From assembly GCF_900143275.1 (NCBI RefSeq), contig NZ_FSRO01000001.1, positions 682,001-746,000 of the forward strand: DNA of 64,000 bases, in the 5' to 3' direction. Every line of letters starts with the position of its first letter. Positions within the stretch are counted from its first letter, which is position 1. Of the stretch, positions 51,632 to 61,259 are shown one piece after another. The notes beneath the pieces are model-generated. The model had not been told where the DNA came from, searched no databases, and was given only the letters and a program-made list of their open reading frames with translations. The position numbers and the translations under genes were made by a program. This DNA is from Nitrosomonas cryotolerans ATCC 49181. Its GTDB lineage: Bacteria; Pseudomonadota; Gammaproteobacteria; Burkholderiales; Nitrosomonadaceae.

Positions 51632-53632
51632 ATGAGAGTGTTTCATAGAATATCTAAGCTGTTGCGGCAACATATTAATTTTGTGCGTACGAATGAAGTC
51701 ACTTTTTCTCCAGCAACCCCTGACTTGAATCAAGATGTAATTAACGCAACAGAGCTGGAAAAGAAATTTACTGCGGCACGTGAGACTGTACTTTCTTTAC
51801 AGCATAAAGATGGCCATTGGTGTTTCCCGCTCGAGGCAGACTGCACAATTCCTGCTGAATATATATTAATGATGCACTTTATGGATGAAGTGGACGTTGA
51901 TCTGGAGATTAAACTCGCGCGATTTATCCGCGCTCAACAAGATCTAAAACATGGCGGTTGGCCACTTTATTATGGTGGACACTTAGACTTGAGCTGCACA
52001 GTCAAAGCCTATTATGCGCTTAAATTGGCTGGTGATTCGCCGGATACGGCACATATGGCGCGTGCGCGCGCAGCAGTGCTGGAACAAGGAGGCGCCGCAC
52101 GTGCCAATGTTTTTACAAGAATAGTGCTTGCTATGTATGATCAGATACCGTGGAGAGGTATACCTGTTGTTCCGGCAGAATTGATTTTGCTGCCCCGCTG
52201 GTTTCCCTTTCATTTGAGTAAAGTCTCGTATTGGTCGCGTGCTGTCATGGTGCCATTATCCATTTTATGTACTTTGAAAGCGCGTGCTGCTAATCCGCGC
52301 CGGGTACAGATTCGCGAATTATTTACCGTAGCGCCAGAGGATGAACAGCATTATTTTCCACCGGCACTGACCCGCCTTAATCGCTTATTCATGTTGATAG
52401 AAAGGGTTATTTCACGACTGGAACCACTTTTTCCTCAATCTTTACGTCGCTTTGCGGTGCGTCGCGCCGAACGCTGGATAATTGAACGCCTTAATGGTGA
52501 GTGTGGCCTGGGGGCGATTTTTCCTGCCATGGTGAATGCGCATGAAGCGCTGGCATTACTGGGATACGCTTATGATCACCCTTATCGAGAGCAATGTCGA
52601 AAGGCATTACAGGGATTACTGGTAGATGAAGGCGAACATATGTGGTGTCAGCCTTGTACGTCGCCTGTATGGGATACTGTGCTGACCTGTCTTGCATTGC
52701 AGGAAGATCAAGGTATCGATCAACAACCGGTTCGAGAGGCGCTTGATTGGCTAGTAATGCAACAGATCCTGGAGGAACCGGGAGACTGGCGTGACAGTTG
52801 TCCCCAATTGTTAGGTGGCGGCTGGGCATTTCAATATGCTAATCCGCATTATCCAGATCTTGATGATACCGCCGCAGTAGCTTGGGCATTGCATCAGGGG
52901 AATTCTTCTACACATCATCAGAGCCTGGCGCGCGCAGCAAACTGGCTTGCTGGCATGCAGTCCGGCGATGGTGGTTTCGCAGCTTTTGACATAGATAACA
53001 CCTGTCACTATCTTAATGAAATTCCTTTTGCAGATCACGGTGCCTTAATTGATCCGCCTACCAGCGATGTGACGGCGCGCTGTGTTGGTCTACTGGCTAA
53101 ATATGGCGAATCTCGCCATCAGGATGCTGTGCAAAATGGCATGGCGTTTTTATTTCGGGAACAGGAGTCGAATGGTGCTTGGTTTGGGCGCTGGGGCACT
53201 AATTATATTTATGGTACCTGGTCGGTATTGGAAGCTTTCCGACTGGCAAAATTGGATACAGAGCATACTGCCATCCGTCGTGCAGTACAATGGCTGCTAT
53301 CCGTGCAACGTGAAGATGGCGGATGGGGAGAAAGTAATGATACTTATTTTAAGCCGGCACAGGCGGGTCAGTTTGAAACGAGTACTTCTTTTCAGACTGC
53401 CTGGGCGCTGCTTGGCTTGATGGCTGCGGGAGAGGTGGATAGTCGGCCCGTACGGAATGGCATCAATTATTTGTTACGCAGTCAATCCAGTGACGGTTTA
53501 TGGGAGGAGCCCTGGTTTACGGCACCGGGTTTTCCACGTGTTTTCTATTTGAAGTACCATGGATACTCAAAATATTTTCCATTATGGGCTTTGGCACGAT
53601 ATCGTGCATTGCTCAGAGAGCACACTGCGTGA
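51632..53632 (+). CDS. shc: Squalene-hopene cyclase
   Basis: Membrane-bound monotopic terpene cyclase that turns squalene into hopene, the core of bacterial hopanoids. The 666-residue product has the catalytic DXDD-type motif DLDDT at 409-413. Several QW-type repeats are visible, for example GGWPLYYGG, GDGGFAAFD, SNGAWFGRWG, EDGGWGESND and SDGLWEEPWFTAPGFP. ATG follows GGTGGGGGAA. The end overlaps hpnG by four bases. It is also called hpnF. Confidence 0.97.
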   Translation: MRVFHRISKLLRQHINFVRTNEVTFSPATPDLNQDVINATELEKKFTAARETVLSLQHKDGHWCFPLEADCTIPAEYILMMHFMDEVDVDLEIKLARFIRAQQDLKHGGWPLYYGGHLDLSCTVKAYYALKLAGDSPDTAHMARARAAVLEQGGAARANVFTRIVLAMYDQIPWRGIPVVPAELILLPRWFPFHLSKVSYWSRAVMVPLSILCTLKARAANPRRVQIRELFTVAPEDEQHYFPPALTRLNRLFMLIERVISRLEPLFPQSLRRFAVRRAERWIIERLNGECGLGAIFPAMVNAHEALALLGYAYDHPYREQCRKALQGLLVDEGEHMWCQPCTSPVWDTVLTCLALQEDQGIDQQPVREALDWLVMQQILEEPGDWRDSCPQLLGGGWAFQYANPHYPDLDDTAAVAWALHQGNSSTHHQSLARAANWLAGMQSGDGGFAAFDIDNTCHYLNEIPFADHGALIDPPTSDVTARCVGLLAKYGESRHQDAVQNGMAFLFREQESNGAWFGRWGTNYIYGTWSVLEAFRLAKLDTEHTAIRRAVQWLLSVQREDGGWGESNDTYFKPAQAGQFETSTSFQTAWALLGLMAAGEVDSRPVRNGINYLLRSQSSDGLWEEPWFTAPGFPRVFYLKYHGYSKYFPLWALARYRALLREHTA

Positions 53633-54345
53633 GCGTCGTGGGTATCGTTATAGCACTGAGGGCAGAGGCAAATTGCCTGACTTCTACTCGCCTGCCTTAC
53701 AATGAGATAGCCTGTCTGGGGAACGATACTCTGGTATGGCTTTGTGGAATGGGAGATCATGCGGCTCGGACGGCCGCGAAGGGGTTGCAGGCAAATGGTG
53801 CGACTGCTTTGATTAGCTTTGGTGTTGCCGGTGCGCTGGATTCAAGTTTGCGCTCGGGTGATTTAGTGTTACCTGGGGCAATACATACTAGTGAAAAAGT
53901 TTATCCGGTGGCGCTGGATTGGCGTGATCGACTACAGCTGCTGTTACCCTCTCATTTATCGATTGCAAATGGCATATTAGCGACAAGCCTCGTGACGTTA
54001 ACTTCGGAAGCGGCAAAGCGTGAATTAGCAACAGCTACTGGTGCTTGTGCAGTCGATATGGAGAGTGGCGCGATTGCGGAGACCGCAGCAAATGCGGACA
54101 TACCATTCCTGGCCATCCGTGCCATTATTGACTCCATTGAATTTTCACCACCGCCTGCATTGAATCATGCCGTATATCCTGATGGCAGTGTGAATTTATT
54201 TGACTTGCTAAAGTTGTTATGGAGACGATCAGTGAATTTACATACCTTATTCCAGTTAGCGATAGGGATGCGGGCAGCCTGTCATACTTTATCGACTGTA
54301 GCTCGATATACGCATATGCAATTAGGCCGTACCGCTGATAAATAA
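53629..54345 (+). CDS. hpnG: Hopanoid-associated phosphorylase HpnG
   Basis: Nucleoside-phosphorylase-fold enzyme that, in studied hopanoid producers, removes adenine from adenosylhopane to give ribosylhopane. I start at GTG 53629 in a GTGA overlap with the shc stop, giving 238 residues (MSVVGIVIALRAEAN); the frame is open further upstream but only inside shc. Family segments are GVAGALDSSLRSGDLVLPG and the substrate-binding AVDMESGAIAETAANADIPFLAIRAIID. The stop lies 69 bp from a convergent gene. Confidence 0.88.
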   Translation: MSVVGIVIALRAEANCLTSTRLPYNEIACLGNDTLVWLCGMGDHAARTAAKGLQANGATALISFGVAGALDSSLRSGDLVLPGAIHTSEKVYPVALDWRDRLQLLLPSHLSIANGILATSLVTLTSEAAKRELATATGACAVDMESGAIAETAANADIPFLAIRAIIDSIEFSPPPALNHAVYPDGSVNLFDLLKLLWRRSVNLHTLFQLAIGMRAACHTLSTVARYTHMQLGRTADK

Positions 54346-54414
54346 ATTATCGTCATATCGATATTGCTCGTAATGCCGATATGTGGACAGGATGAAAGGA
54401 TACCAGTAGAAAAT

Positions 54415-56187
54415 TTACAGCGGCTGAGTTGACTGGAACTGTAACGTGGCCAAATGAGAATATAGTTTACTGGACTTCATCAACTCGGTGTGCGTGCCCA
54501 GTGCTTCCAAACGTCCTTGATCAAGCACAGCGATTCGATCAGCTGATTTTACGGTAGCCAGACGATGTGCGATAACCAATGTAGTGCGATTGACCATTAA
54601 TTTTGTCAGCGCTTGCTGTACCCAGAATTCACTTTGTGAATCTAATGCACTGGTGGCTTCATCCAACAATAAAATAGGCGCATCGGCTAATACTGCCCGT
54701 GCTATTGCCAGGCGCTGCTTTTGACCACCCGATAAACCGAGCCCGGCATCACCTAGATGTGTCTGATAGGCATGTGGTAATTTACAGATAAATTCATGTG
54801 CGTATGCCGCTTTAGCGGCTGCTTCAACATCTGCATCGGGCGCATCGGGTCGTGCATATCGAATATTATCACTAATAGTGCCATAAAATAAGGCTGGATT
54901 CTGAGAAACGAGAGCGAAGCAGCGTCTCAAGGCAAACAAATCGAGTTGTTGAATATTAATTTCTTCCAGTTTGATGCAACCGGATTGGCAATCGAAGAAG
55001 CGTAATAATAAATCGAACAGGGTTGACTTGCCTGCGCCCGAAGGACCAACTAATGCTAAGGTTTCTCCTGCCTGAATATTTAATGTCAAATGGTTGATGG
55101 TTAATACATCAGGACGAGACGGATAAGCAAAACAAAGCTGTTCGATTTTGATACTGCCTGTTATAGGCGGTAGTGGATGCATGTGAAGGGGAGATTGTAT
55201 CTGGTTGGGCGCATTTAATAATTCCATGGTGCGCTCAGCGGCACCTGTAGCTCGCTGTAGTTCGCCAACCACTTCTGAAATGGAGGCTACGGCAGAGCCG
55301 ACAATGACACTGTAGAATACAAAAGCAGCCAATTCACCACCGCTGATACGACCTTCAATAACATCGATTCCTCCCACCCAAAGCATGATACCAACGGCAC
55401 CTAATACCATAATAATGACCATGGTGACTAATAACGCACGTTGGGTGATGCGATGCTTTGCAACCGTAAAGGCTGCTTCTACATAATCATGAAATTTGGA
55501 TTTATCAATTTCCTGATGATTATAGGCTTGCACGGTTTTAATCTGCCCGAGTACTTCTCCGACATAAGCGCCTACTATCGCAATTTTATCCTGACTTTGG
55601 CGGGATAAGCCACGCACCCGGCGGCCGAATACTAGAATAGGTGTGACTACCAATGGGATGCAAATAATGACAATCGCAGTTAATTTTGCATTAGTAATAA
55701 ACAGCCAGATAACACCGCCAATCATCATGATCAGATTGCGTAAGGCAAACGAGACCGATGAGCCAACGACCGATTGCAGGAGGGTCATGTCAGCTGTCAG
55801 CCGCGACTGAATTTCAAGGCTGCGATTCTGTTCAAAGAATCCGGGATGTAAATGGATGAGATGATCGAATACTTTGCGGCGGATATCCGCAATGACACGC
55901 TCGCCTAGCCAGGTAACCCAGTAATAGCGAGAAAAGGTTCCGATAGCAAGGGCGATTACCAACAATAAAAATATGGAGACGTATTGCGTTAACAGCGCTC
56001 TTGATTGTGTCGCAAAACCCTGGTCAATAAGCAAGCGGATGCCTTGTCCAATGGATAAGGTGACAGCTGCAGTGAACAAGAGTGCGAGCAAACTATAAAT
56101 GACTTGGTGTTTATAGGGGCGTATAAACGCTGCGGTCATCTTAATTGCTTGCCAACGGGCGCGCGTATCAGGTGGATTATTCGTCAT
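54415..56187 (-). CDS. MsbA-related ABC exporter (fused transmembrane and ATPase domains)
   Basis: 590-residue half-transporter: six membrane segments (about 20-310), then an ATPase domain with Walker A GPSGAGKST, signature LSGGQKQR and Walker B ILLLDEATSALD, plus the switch histidine in LVIAHRLATV. It resembles MsbA-type lipid flippases and a related alpha- and betaproteobacterial group. It lies convergent to hpnG; a role in moving hopanoids or other envelope lipids is possible but unproven. Confidence 0.88.
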   Translation of the reverse strand: MTNNPPDTRARWQAIKMTAAFIRPYKHQVIYSLLALLFTAAVTLSIGQGIRLLIDQGFATQSRALLTQYVSIFLLLVIALAIGTFSRYYWVTWLGERVIADIRRKVFDHLIHLHPGFFEQNRSLEIQSRLTADMTLLQSVVGSSVSFALRNLIMMIGGVIWLFITNAKLTAIVIICIPLVVTPILVFGRRVRGLSRQSQDKIAIVGAYVGEVLGQIKTVQAYNHQEIDKSKFHDYVEAAFTVAKHRITQRALLVTMVIIMVLGAVGIMLWVGGIDVIEGRISGGELAAFVFYSVIVGSAVASISEVVGELQRATGAAERTMELLNAPNQIQSPLHMHPLPPITGSIKIEQLCFAYPSRPDVLTINHLTLNIQAGETLALVGPSGAGKSTLFDLLLRFFDCQSGCIKLEEINIQQLDLFALRRCFALVSQNPALFYGTISDNIRYARPDAPDADVEAAAKAAYAHEFICKLPHAYQTHLGDAGLGLSGGQKQRLAIARAVLADAPILLLDEATSALDSQSEFWVQQALTKLMVNRTTLVIAHRLATVKSADRIAVLDQGRLEALGTHTELMKSSKLYSHLATLQFQSTQPL

Positions 56188-56213
56188 GAAGGGATAACAA
56201 TGGAGAATTCATG

Positions 56214-56243
56214 CAATAAAAAGGGGAGCTGATAAGCTCCCCT
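56214..56243 (-). terminator. Intrinsic terminator of ppiC
   Basis: On the minus strand, AGGGGAGCT and AGCTCCCCT form a perfect 9-bp GC-rich stem with a 4-nt loop (56222-56243), followed by CCTTTTTATT. It lies 46 bp after the ppiC stop and before the exporter gene, separating the two minus-strand genes. This is the clearest intrinsic terminator in the window. Confidence 0.9.
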
Positions 56244-56288
56244 AAACGCTCACTCAGTTACAAACGGTTGTGCGGAGTATTCGTTTTT

Positions 56289-56570
56289 TTAATCTTGTCG
56301 TTCAGTCACTTCAAGAAGGTGGTAACCAAATTGGGTTTTAACGGGGCCTTGTACTTCCCCGATGGGTGCGCTGAAAACGACGGTATCGAATTCCTTGACC
56401 ATTTGCCCGGGGCCAAATTCTCCCAGGTTGCCGCCCTGTTTACCTGATGGGCATAAAGAATGCTGTTGTGCTATTGCGTCAAATTCGGCACCGTTTTCGA
56501 TCTCAGTTTTCAGGTTGTTGCATTGTTCTTCAGTTTTTACCAAAATATGACGTGCATTTGCTCGTGCCAT
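56289..56570 (-). CDS. ppiC: Parvulin-type peptidyl-prolyl cis-trans isomerase
   Basis: 93-residue stand-alone parvulin, the same length as E. coli PpiC. Conserved segments are ARHILVKTEEQC, FDAIAQQHSLCPSGKQGGNLGEFGPGQMVKEFD and TQFGYHLLEVTER. There is no signal peptide, so it is cytoplasmic. ATG follows TGGAGAAAA. A strong terminator follows it. Confidence 0.96.
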   Translation of the reverse strand: MARANARHILVKTEEQCNNLKTEIENGAEFDAIAQQHSLCPSGKQGGNLGEFGPGQMVKEFDTVVFSAPIGEVQGPVKTQFGYHLLEVTERQD

Positions 56571-56901
56571 GTTTTTCTCCAGATTGTTTTAAAACGTGTA
56601 ACGCTTGAGTACTGCATTTAAGCGCAGACAGAAATTGTCCGTGAGGCTTAAAGAGGTCTACTCTGTGTACTATAGTAACCCAGACGGTCCATAGCATGCT
56701 ATTCTTCGATAAGCTTTTTATTATAGAGATAGTCATTTTTGTTAATATAAAAATTGAGTTTCAAGGCGTGGCCGGGGGAGAATAACTTGATACAAGGTGT
56801 ATTGGCAGATGCTAAGTGGTTATTATCACGGCCGGGTGATTCTGGGTGGTGTCGAGCAATACGGTCACCGGATTCCGCGTCATATTGTGTCATGGTTTCC
56901 A
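56571..56901. other. 331-bp divergent gap between ppiC and the ABC ATPase gene
   Basis: An in-frame extension of the ATPase reaches back to 56797 but has no family similarity. No further gene is supported. Divergent promoters are expected here, but none was clear. Confidence 0.4.
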
Positions 56902-57570
56902 ATGATGCTTGAGTTGCGCCATATTAATAAGGCTTATATAGATGGACGGCCAGTACTCTCTGATTTGTCTTATGCCCTGAATGCGGGTGAATATGTGGCA
57001 ATCATGGGCGATTCGGGTGTTGGGAAGTCAACATTATTAAACCTGATTGCCGGATTAGATACACCTGATTCAGGAGAGATAGGTATTGACGGCACGATCA
57101 TTTCATTGCTGGATGATGATGCGGCAACACAGTTACGACGTGAAAAATTTGGTTTTATCTTCCAGGCCTTTCATGTGCTGCCACATTTGACGCTGAATCA
57201 AAATATTGCCTTACCGCTGTTACTCAATGGAAATTCTATGGAACGTGTGGCATCCATGCTGGCGGCTGTTGGTCTAGATGACAGAGGAAACAGTTTTCCA
57301 CATGAGCTGTCCGGAGGCGAATTACAACGTGTTGCCATTGCGCGCGCGCTCGTGCACCGTCCAAAATTAATTTTAGCTGATGAACCAACCGGTAATCTCG
57401 ATCCGGATACCGCTCATGATATTCTTATGTTAATACGCGCCGAAATTAAGGCAAACGGGGCAGCGGGCATCATTGTTACTCACTCGCGTGCCGCTGCGGA
57501 GACTGCAGACCATGTGCTGACATTAACAAAGGATGGCTTGTATCCTATGGTTTTCAATCACGTCGGGTGA
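56902..57570 (+). CDS. ABC transporter ATPase, AttE/LolD type
   Basis: ATPase of the MacB/LolD/FtsE group. Starting at ATG 56902 (or 56905) gives 222 residues, beginning [23 protein letters not shown], the normal start for these ATPases; the 35 residues upstream are not family-like. Walker A is GDSGVGKST, the signature LSGGELQR, and Walker [13 protein letters not shown]. The last codons overlap the permease start. With the next two genes it resembles the AttEFGH transport operon. Confidence 0.88.
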   Translation: MMLELRHINKAYIDGRPVLSDLSYALNAGEYVAIMGDSGVGKSTLLNLIAGLDTPDSGEIGIDGTIISLLDDDAATQLRREKFGFIFQAFHVLPHLTLNQNIALPLLLNGNSMERVASMLAAVGLDDRGNSFPHELSGGELQRVAIARALVHRPKLILADEPTGNLDPDTAHDILMLIRAEIKANGAAGIIVTHSRAAAETADHVLTLTKDGLYPMVFNHVG

Positions 57571-60116
57571 ATAATGTGCGCTTGTCTTGCTGGCTGTTTG
57601 TTGCTGAATGGCGCACTCACCGCGTACAAGCGATGGTTGCAATTATTGCTATCGCACTGGGTGTCGCACTCGGATTTTCAATTCATCTGATTAATACAGC
57701 GGCTTTTAACGAATTTTCAGCAGCCGTCAGGAATCTGACTGGCCAGTCAGATCTACAGGTGCAGGGTAAACAAGCCATGTTTGATGAGTCACTTTACCCC
57801 ACGCTGGCTACTTATACGGAGGTTGCGCTTGTAAACCCGGTATTGGAATTGGACGCTTTTCTGTTAACAGCATCACAAGACAAAAAAGATAATCGGTTGA
57901 AAGTACTGGGTATTGATATGCTGCGTGCAGCCAGGATTTCACCGGATCTAATTGGAATGCCCGCCGAAGATCGGCCACTGGATGGGCTGGCCGATGATGC
58001 TATTTTTTTGTCGCCTGCTGCAATGGAATGGCTACAGGTTAGGCAGGGAGAGACGCTAGCAGTACGTGTAGGGACACAGATCGTTACTCTGCGAATTGCG
58101 GGTGGTTTGGTGCGTGCCCGTGCGGGACAACGTATTGCGGTGATGGATATTGGTGCGGCGCAGTGGCACTTTAGACATGTTGGATTATTATCGCGTGTTG
58201 AATTGAAATTACGGCCGGGTATTAATCGCGATGCATTCAAAGCAGCTTTAGCCGAAGAGCTTGGCGAGCGATATTTTGTTACCGAGGTAGCTGATCAGGA
58301 GATGCGTATCGCTAATATGTCGCGCGCTTATCGCGTCAATTTAAATATGCTGGCGCTGGTTGCACTGTTTACTGGTGCATTTCTAGTGTTTTCAACACAG
58401 GTATTATCAATAACCCGGCGGCGTCATCAGTTTGCATTGTTACGTGTGCTGGGGTTGACACGTTCGCAATTATTGCGACAGATTTTGTTGGAAGGCGCTA
58501 CTTTGGGCGTCATTGGATCATTGCTGGGTTTAATGCTGGGATATGCGATTGCGATTATAGCCTTGCATTTCTTTGGCGGTGATTTGGGAGGGGGATTTTT
58601 TCCAGGAATAAAACCGAGTGTTCATTTTAGTCCATTGGCTACGAGCCTGTTCTTTATTATCGGATTAAGCGTTACCTTGCTGGGCAGTGTTGTGCCGGCC
58701 TGGGAGGCAGCACACGCTAAGCCAGCCACGGCGCTCAAATCAGGCAGTGAAGATATGGCGGTTTTGAGGTGGACAACTCCCTGGCCGGCCATTGTCTGTT
58801 TGTGTTCAGCAATCTTGTTGGCGCAGCTTCCCCCGGTCTTCGAGTTGCCTGTTTTTGGTTACCTTGCGATTGCACTGGTTTTGATTGGTGGCATTGCATT
58901 GATGCCTGTATTTTCAGCTTTTGTCTTTTCCTTTCTGCTGAAAAGAATGAAATGGCCTATTACTAATGCCGTGTTGACATTAGCCCTCGCACGATTAGCT
59001 AACACACCTAACCAGGCATCGATTGCGCTGGGTGGGGTACTGGCAAGTTTCAGTCTGATGGTGGCGATGGCGATTATGGTAACCAGTTTTAGAATATCTG
59101 TTGATGACTGGCTACTGGATGTGTTGCCTGCCGATCTTTATGTACAGGCTGCTTCAAGTGGCGGTCAGGGTGGTTTCCAGCTGGATGAGCAAAAGATAAT
59201 AGCGACAGTACCTGGTATTACGCGTATTGATTTTTTACGTGTCTTGCGACTAGTGATTGATCCTGAGAGGCCGGCTATTACGCTGATTGCCCGTCCTATA
59301 GATCTGAGCCATGTCGGCAATACACTACCAATAATCGATGAAATACCGATGTCTGCCTTGCTGCAGGAAGGTGTTAAGCCTATTTGGGTATCGGAAGCAA
59401 TGGTTGATTTGTACGGTTATACCATGGGTAAACGTATTACCTTGCCGATAGGCACGACTGCGTCTGAGTTTCTTATTGCCGGGATATGGCGCGATTATGG
59501 TCGTCAATTTGGAGCTGTACAGATGCAGCTGGCAGACTATCAGGCATTATCGGCAGATTATAGTATTAATACGGCTGTCTTGTGGTTGCAAGCTGGAATA
59601 AGTTCAGAGCAGGCCAGTACAGCGTTACAACGTTTGCCATTTGGCGACACGCTAGAGATATCGGCATCAAGCGAAATGCGCGCGTTAAGTCTGGAAATCT
59701 TTGATCGCAGTTTTGCGGTCACTTATCTACTGGAAATAGTTGCTGTGATTATTGGATTACTTGGCGTCGCCGCCAGTTTCTCAGCGCAGGCATTGGCGCG
59801 TACCAAAGAGTTCGGTATGTTGCGTCATATTGGCGTAACGCGCCGTCAGGTATTTACCTTGCTGATTACGGAAGGTGGCTTGCTGACAGCACTTGGAATT
59901 ATGCTGGGCTTTGTAATTGGCTGGGGTATTAGTCTGATTCTTGTTTTTGTTGTGAATCCACAATCATTCCACTGGACCATGCAGTTGCATCTGCCATGGA
60001 TCTGGCTAACGATTGTAGCCGGGGTCATGCTGCTATCTGCCGCATTGACCGCATTGATAGCAGGCCGTCGTGCAGTGTCTGTGAATGTAGTGCGTGCGGT
60101 GCGGGAGGATTGGTGA
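57567..60116 (+). CDS. Large FtsX-like ABC permease (AttF-AttG fusion type)
   Basis: 849-residue permease with two FtsX-type domains, each of about four membrane segments: one with VSITRRRHQFALLRVLGLTRSQLLRQILLEGA-like sequence (near 280-370) and one at the C-terminus (RTKEFGMLRHIGVTRRQVFTLL, near 735-840). Large extracytoplasmic domains lie between. It starts at GTG 57567 in a GTGA overlap with the ATPase gene. The pseudo-dimeric layout suggests one chain does the job of separate AttF and AttG. Such permeases do mechanotransmission or lipid/lipoprotein extraction rather than classic import. Confidence 0.87.
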   Translation: MNNVRLSCWLFVAEWRTHRVQAMVAIIAIALGVALGFSIHLINTAAFNEFSAAVRNLTGQSDLQVQGKQAMFDESLYPTLATYTEVALVNPVLELDAFLLTASQDKKDNRLKVLGIDMLRAARISPDLIGMPAEDRPLDGLADDAIFLSPAAMEWLQVRQGETLAVRVGTQIVTLRIAGGLVRARAGQRIAVMDIGAAQWHFRHVGLLSRVELKLRPGINRDAFKAALAEELGERYFVTEVADQEMRIANMSRAYRVNLNMLALVALFTGAFLVFSTQVLSITRRRHQFALLRVLGLTRSQLLRQILLEGATLGVIGSLLGLMLGYAIAIIALHFFGGDLGGGFFPGIKPSVHFSPLATSLFFIIGLSVTLLGSVVPAWEAAHAKPATALKSGSEDMAVLRWTTPWPAIVCLCSAILLAQLPPVFELPVFGYLAIALVLIGGIALMPVFSAFVFSFLLKRMKWPITNAVLTLALARLANTPNQASIALGGVLASFSLMVAMAIMVTSFRISVDDWLLDVLPADLYVQAASSGGQGGFQLDEQKIIATVPGITRIDFLRVLRLVIDPERPAITLIARPIDLSHVGNTLPIIDEIPMSALLQEGVKPIWVSEAMVDLYGYTMGKRITLPIGTTASEFLIAGIWRDYGRQFGAVQMQLADYQALSADYSINTAVLWLQAGISSEQASTALQRLPFGDTLEISASSEMRALSLEIFDRSFAVTYLLEIVAVIIGLLGVAASFSAQALARTKEFGMLRHIGVTRRQVFTLLITEGGLLTALGIMLGFVIGWGISLILVFVVNPQSFHWTMQLHLPWIWLTIVAGVMLLSAALTALIAGRRAVSVNVVRAVREDW

Positions 60117-61249
60117 TGCCGATTCTTAAATATATTCAATATGAGTGGTTCAAGCAAAAATATCGATCCACCCGTTTTATGCAAGTATTTGCATGCTCAG
60201 TGGTTCTATTTGCTACAGTTGTTCTTGCCGATTCGCCCCGGTTTTCACCTGTAACACCTGATTATGTCCTGACTTTTCCACATGATTATGGCGCTCATCC
60301 GGATTTCCGTATCGAGTGGTGGTATGTAACTGGCTGGCTGGAAACTGTGGATAAAGAACCATTGGGTTTTCAGATTACTTTTTTTCGCTCTGCAACCGGT
60401 CATAATCCGGATAATCCAAGTCGTTTTGCGCCCAAGCAATTGATTATTGCACACATGGCACTATCTGATCCGGATAAGGGAAAAGTGCTGTATGAGCAAA
60501 GAAGTGCACGGGAAGGTTTCGAGCTGAGCTATGCCAGATTAGGCAATACCGATATAAAGCTGGATGACTGGCGTTTTGTACGCGAAATCGACGGCGGTTA
60601 TCAGGTGAATATGCAGGCAGCTGATTTTAGCCTGGATTTATCATTGGCCCCGACGCAAGCTATGATACTGCAGGGAGATAAGGGTTTTTCGCGCAAGGGT
60701 CCGACCCTGGCGCAGGCCAGTTATTACTATAGCGAGCCACATTTAAATGTGGCAGGTACAATTTTTCATCATAATCAACCCGTGACTGTCAGTGGCCGTG
60801 CCTGGCTTGACCACGAATGGTCCTCCGAATTGCTGGATGCTGAAGCTGTGGGGTGGGACTGGGTAGGCGCTAATCTTGCTGATGGTTCGGCCTTCATGGC
60901 ATTTCAGATTCGTCACAAGAATGGGACTCAATTATGGGCACAGGCTATATTGCGTGATGCATCGGGTCATGTCACACAATTTAAGCCGGAGCAAATAGAG
61001 TTTGTGCCCGTACGTACTTGGCGGTCACCGTATACAGAGGCTATCTATCCCGTGGTCATGCGGGTTCATACAGATACAGCTGAATGGTTACTCACACCCC
61101 TATTGGATGATCAGGAACTGGATTCGCGGCAGTCTATCGGCGCAGCTTATTGGGAGGGTGCGGTGACGCTGACACGAGATGGACAATTCGCTGGGCAGGG
61201 CTATCTTGAGCTAACAGGATATGCTGATTCACTGAATTTAAATAGATAA
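60116..61249 (+). CDS. AttH-type lipocalin-like exported protein (CrtC/AttH family)
   Basis: ATG 60116 overlaps the permease stop (TGATG) and gives 377 residues; the frame is open upstream only within the permease gene. A signal segment near 22-38 ends in VVLADS. The AttH/carotenoid 1,2-hydratase-like fold is indicated by HPDFRIEWWYVTGWL, IAHMALSDP, SYYYSEPHLNVAGTI and the active-site-like AWLDHEWSSELLDAEAVGWDWVG. The operon link to an ATPase and FtsX-like permease is the AttEFGH pattern. A hydratase activity on carotenoids is unlikely; the cargo is unknown. Confidence 0.87.
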   Translation: MPILKYIQYEWFKQKYRSTRFMQVFACSVVLFATVVLADSPRFSPVTPDYVLTFPHDYGAHPDFRIEWWYVTGWLETVDKEPLGFQITFFRSATGHNPDNPSRFAPKQLIIAHMALSDPDKGKVLYEQRSAREGFELSYARLGNTDIKLDDWRFVREIDGGYQVNMQAADFSLDLSLAPTQAMILQGDKGFSRKGPTLAQASYYYSEPHLNVAGTIFHHNQPVTVSGRAWLDHEWSSELLDAEAVGWDWVGANLADGSAFMAFQIRHKNGTQLWAQAILRDASGHVTQFKPEQIEFVPVRTWRSPYTEAIYPVVMRVHTDTAEWLLTPLLDDQELDSRQSIGAAYWEGAVTLTRDGQFAGQGYLELTGYADSLNLNR

Positions 61250-61259
61250 TATGCTGAGT

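Noticed and set aside
53500..53628. Upstream extension of hpnG by 43 codons
   Set aside because: It lies entirely within shc in another frame and is unlike the phosphorylase family; GTG 53629 in a GTGA overlap is the natural start.
56797..56901. N-terminal extension of the AttE-like ATPase by 35 codons
   Set aside because: The family begins at [11 protein letters not shown]; the extension has no similarity and no better ribosome-binding site.
59996..60115. Upstream extension of the AttH-like gene by 40 codons
   Set aside because: It overlaps the permease coding region and would place the signal peptide internally; ATG 60116 overlaps the permease stop.
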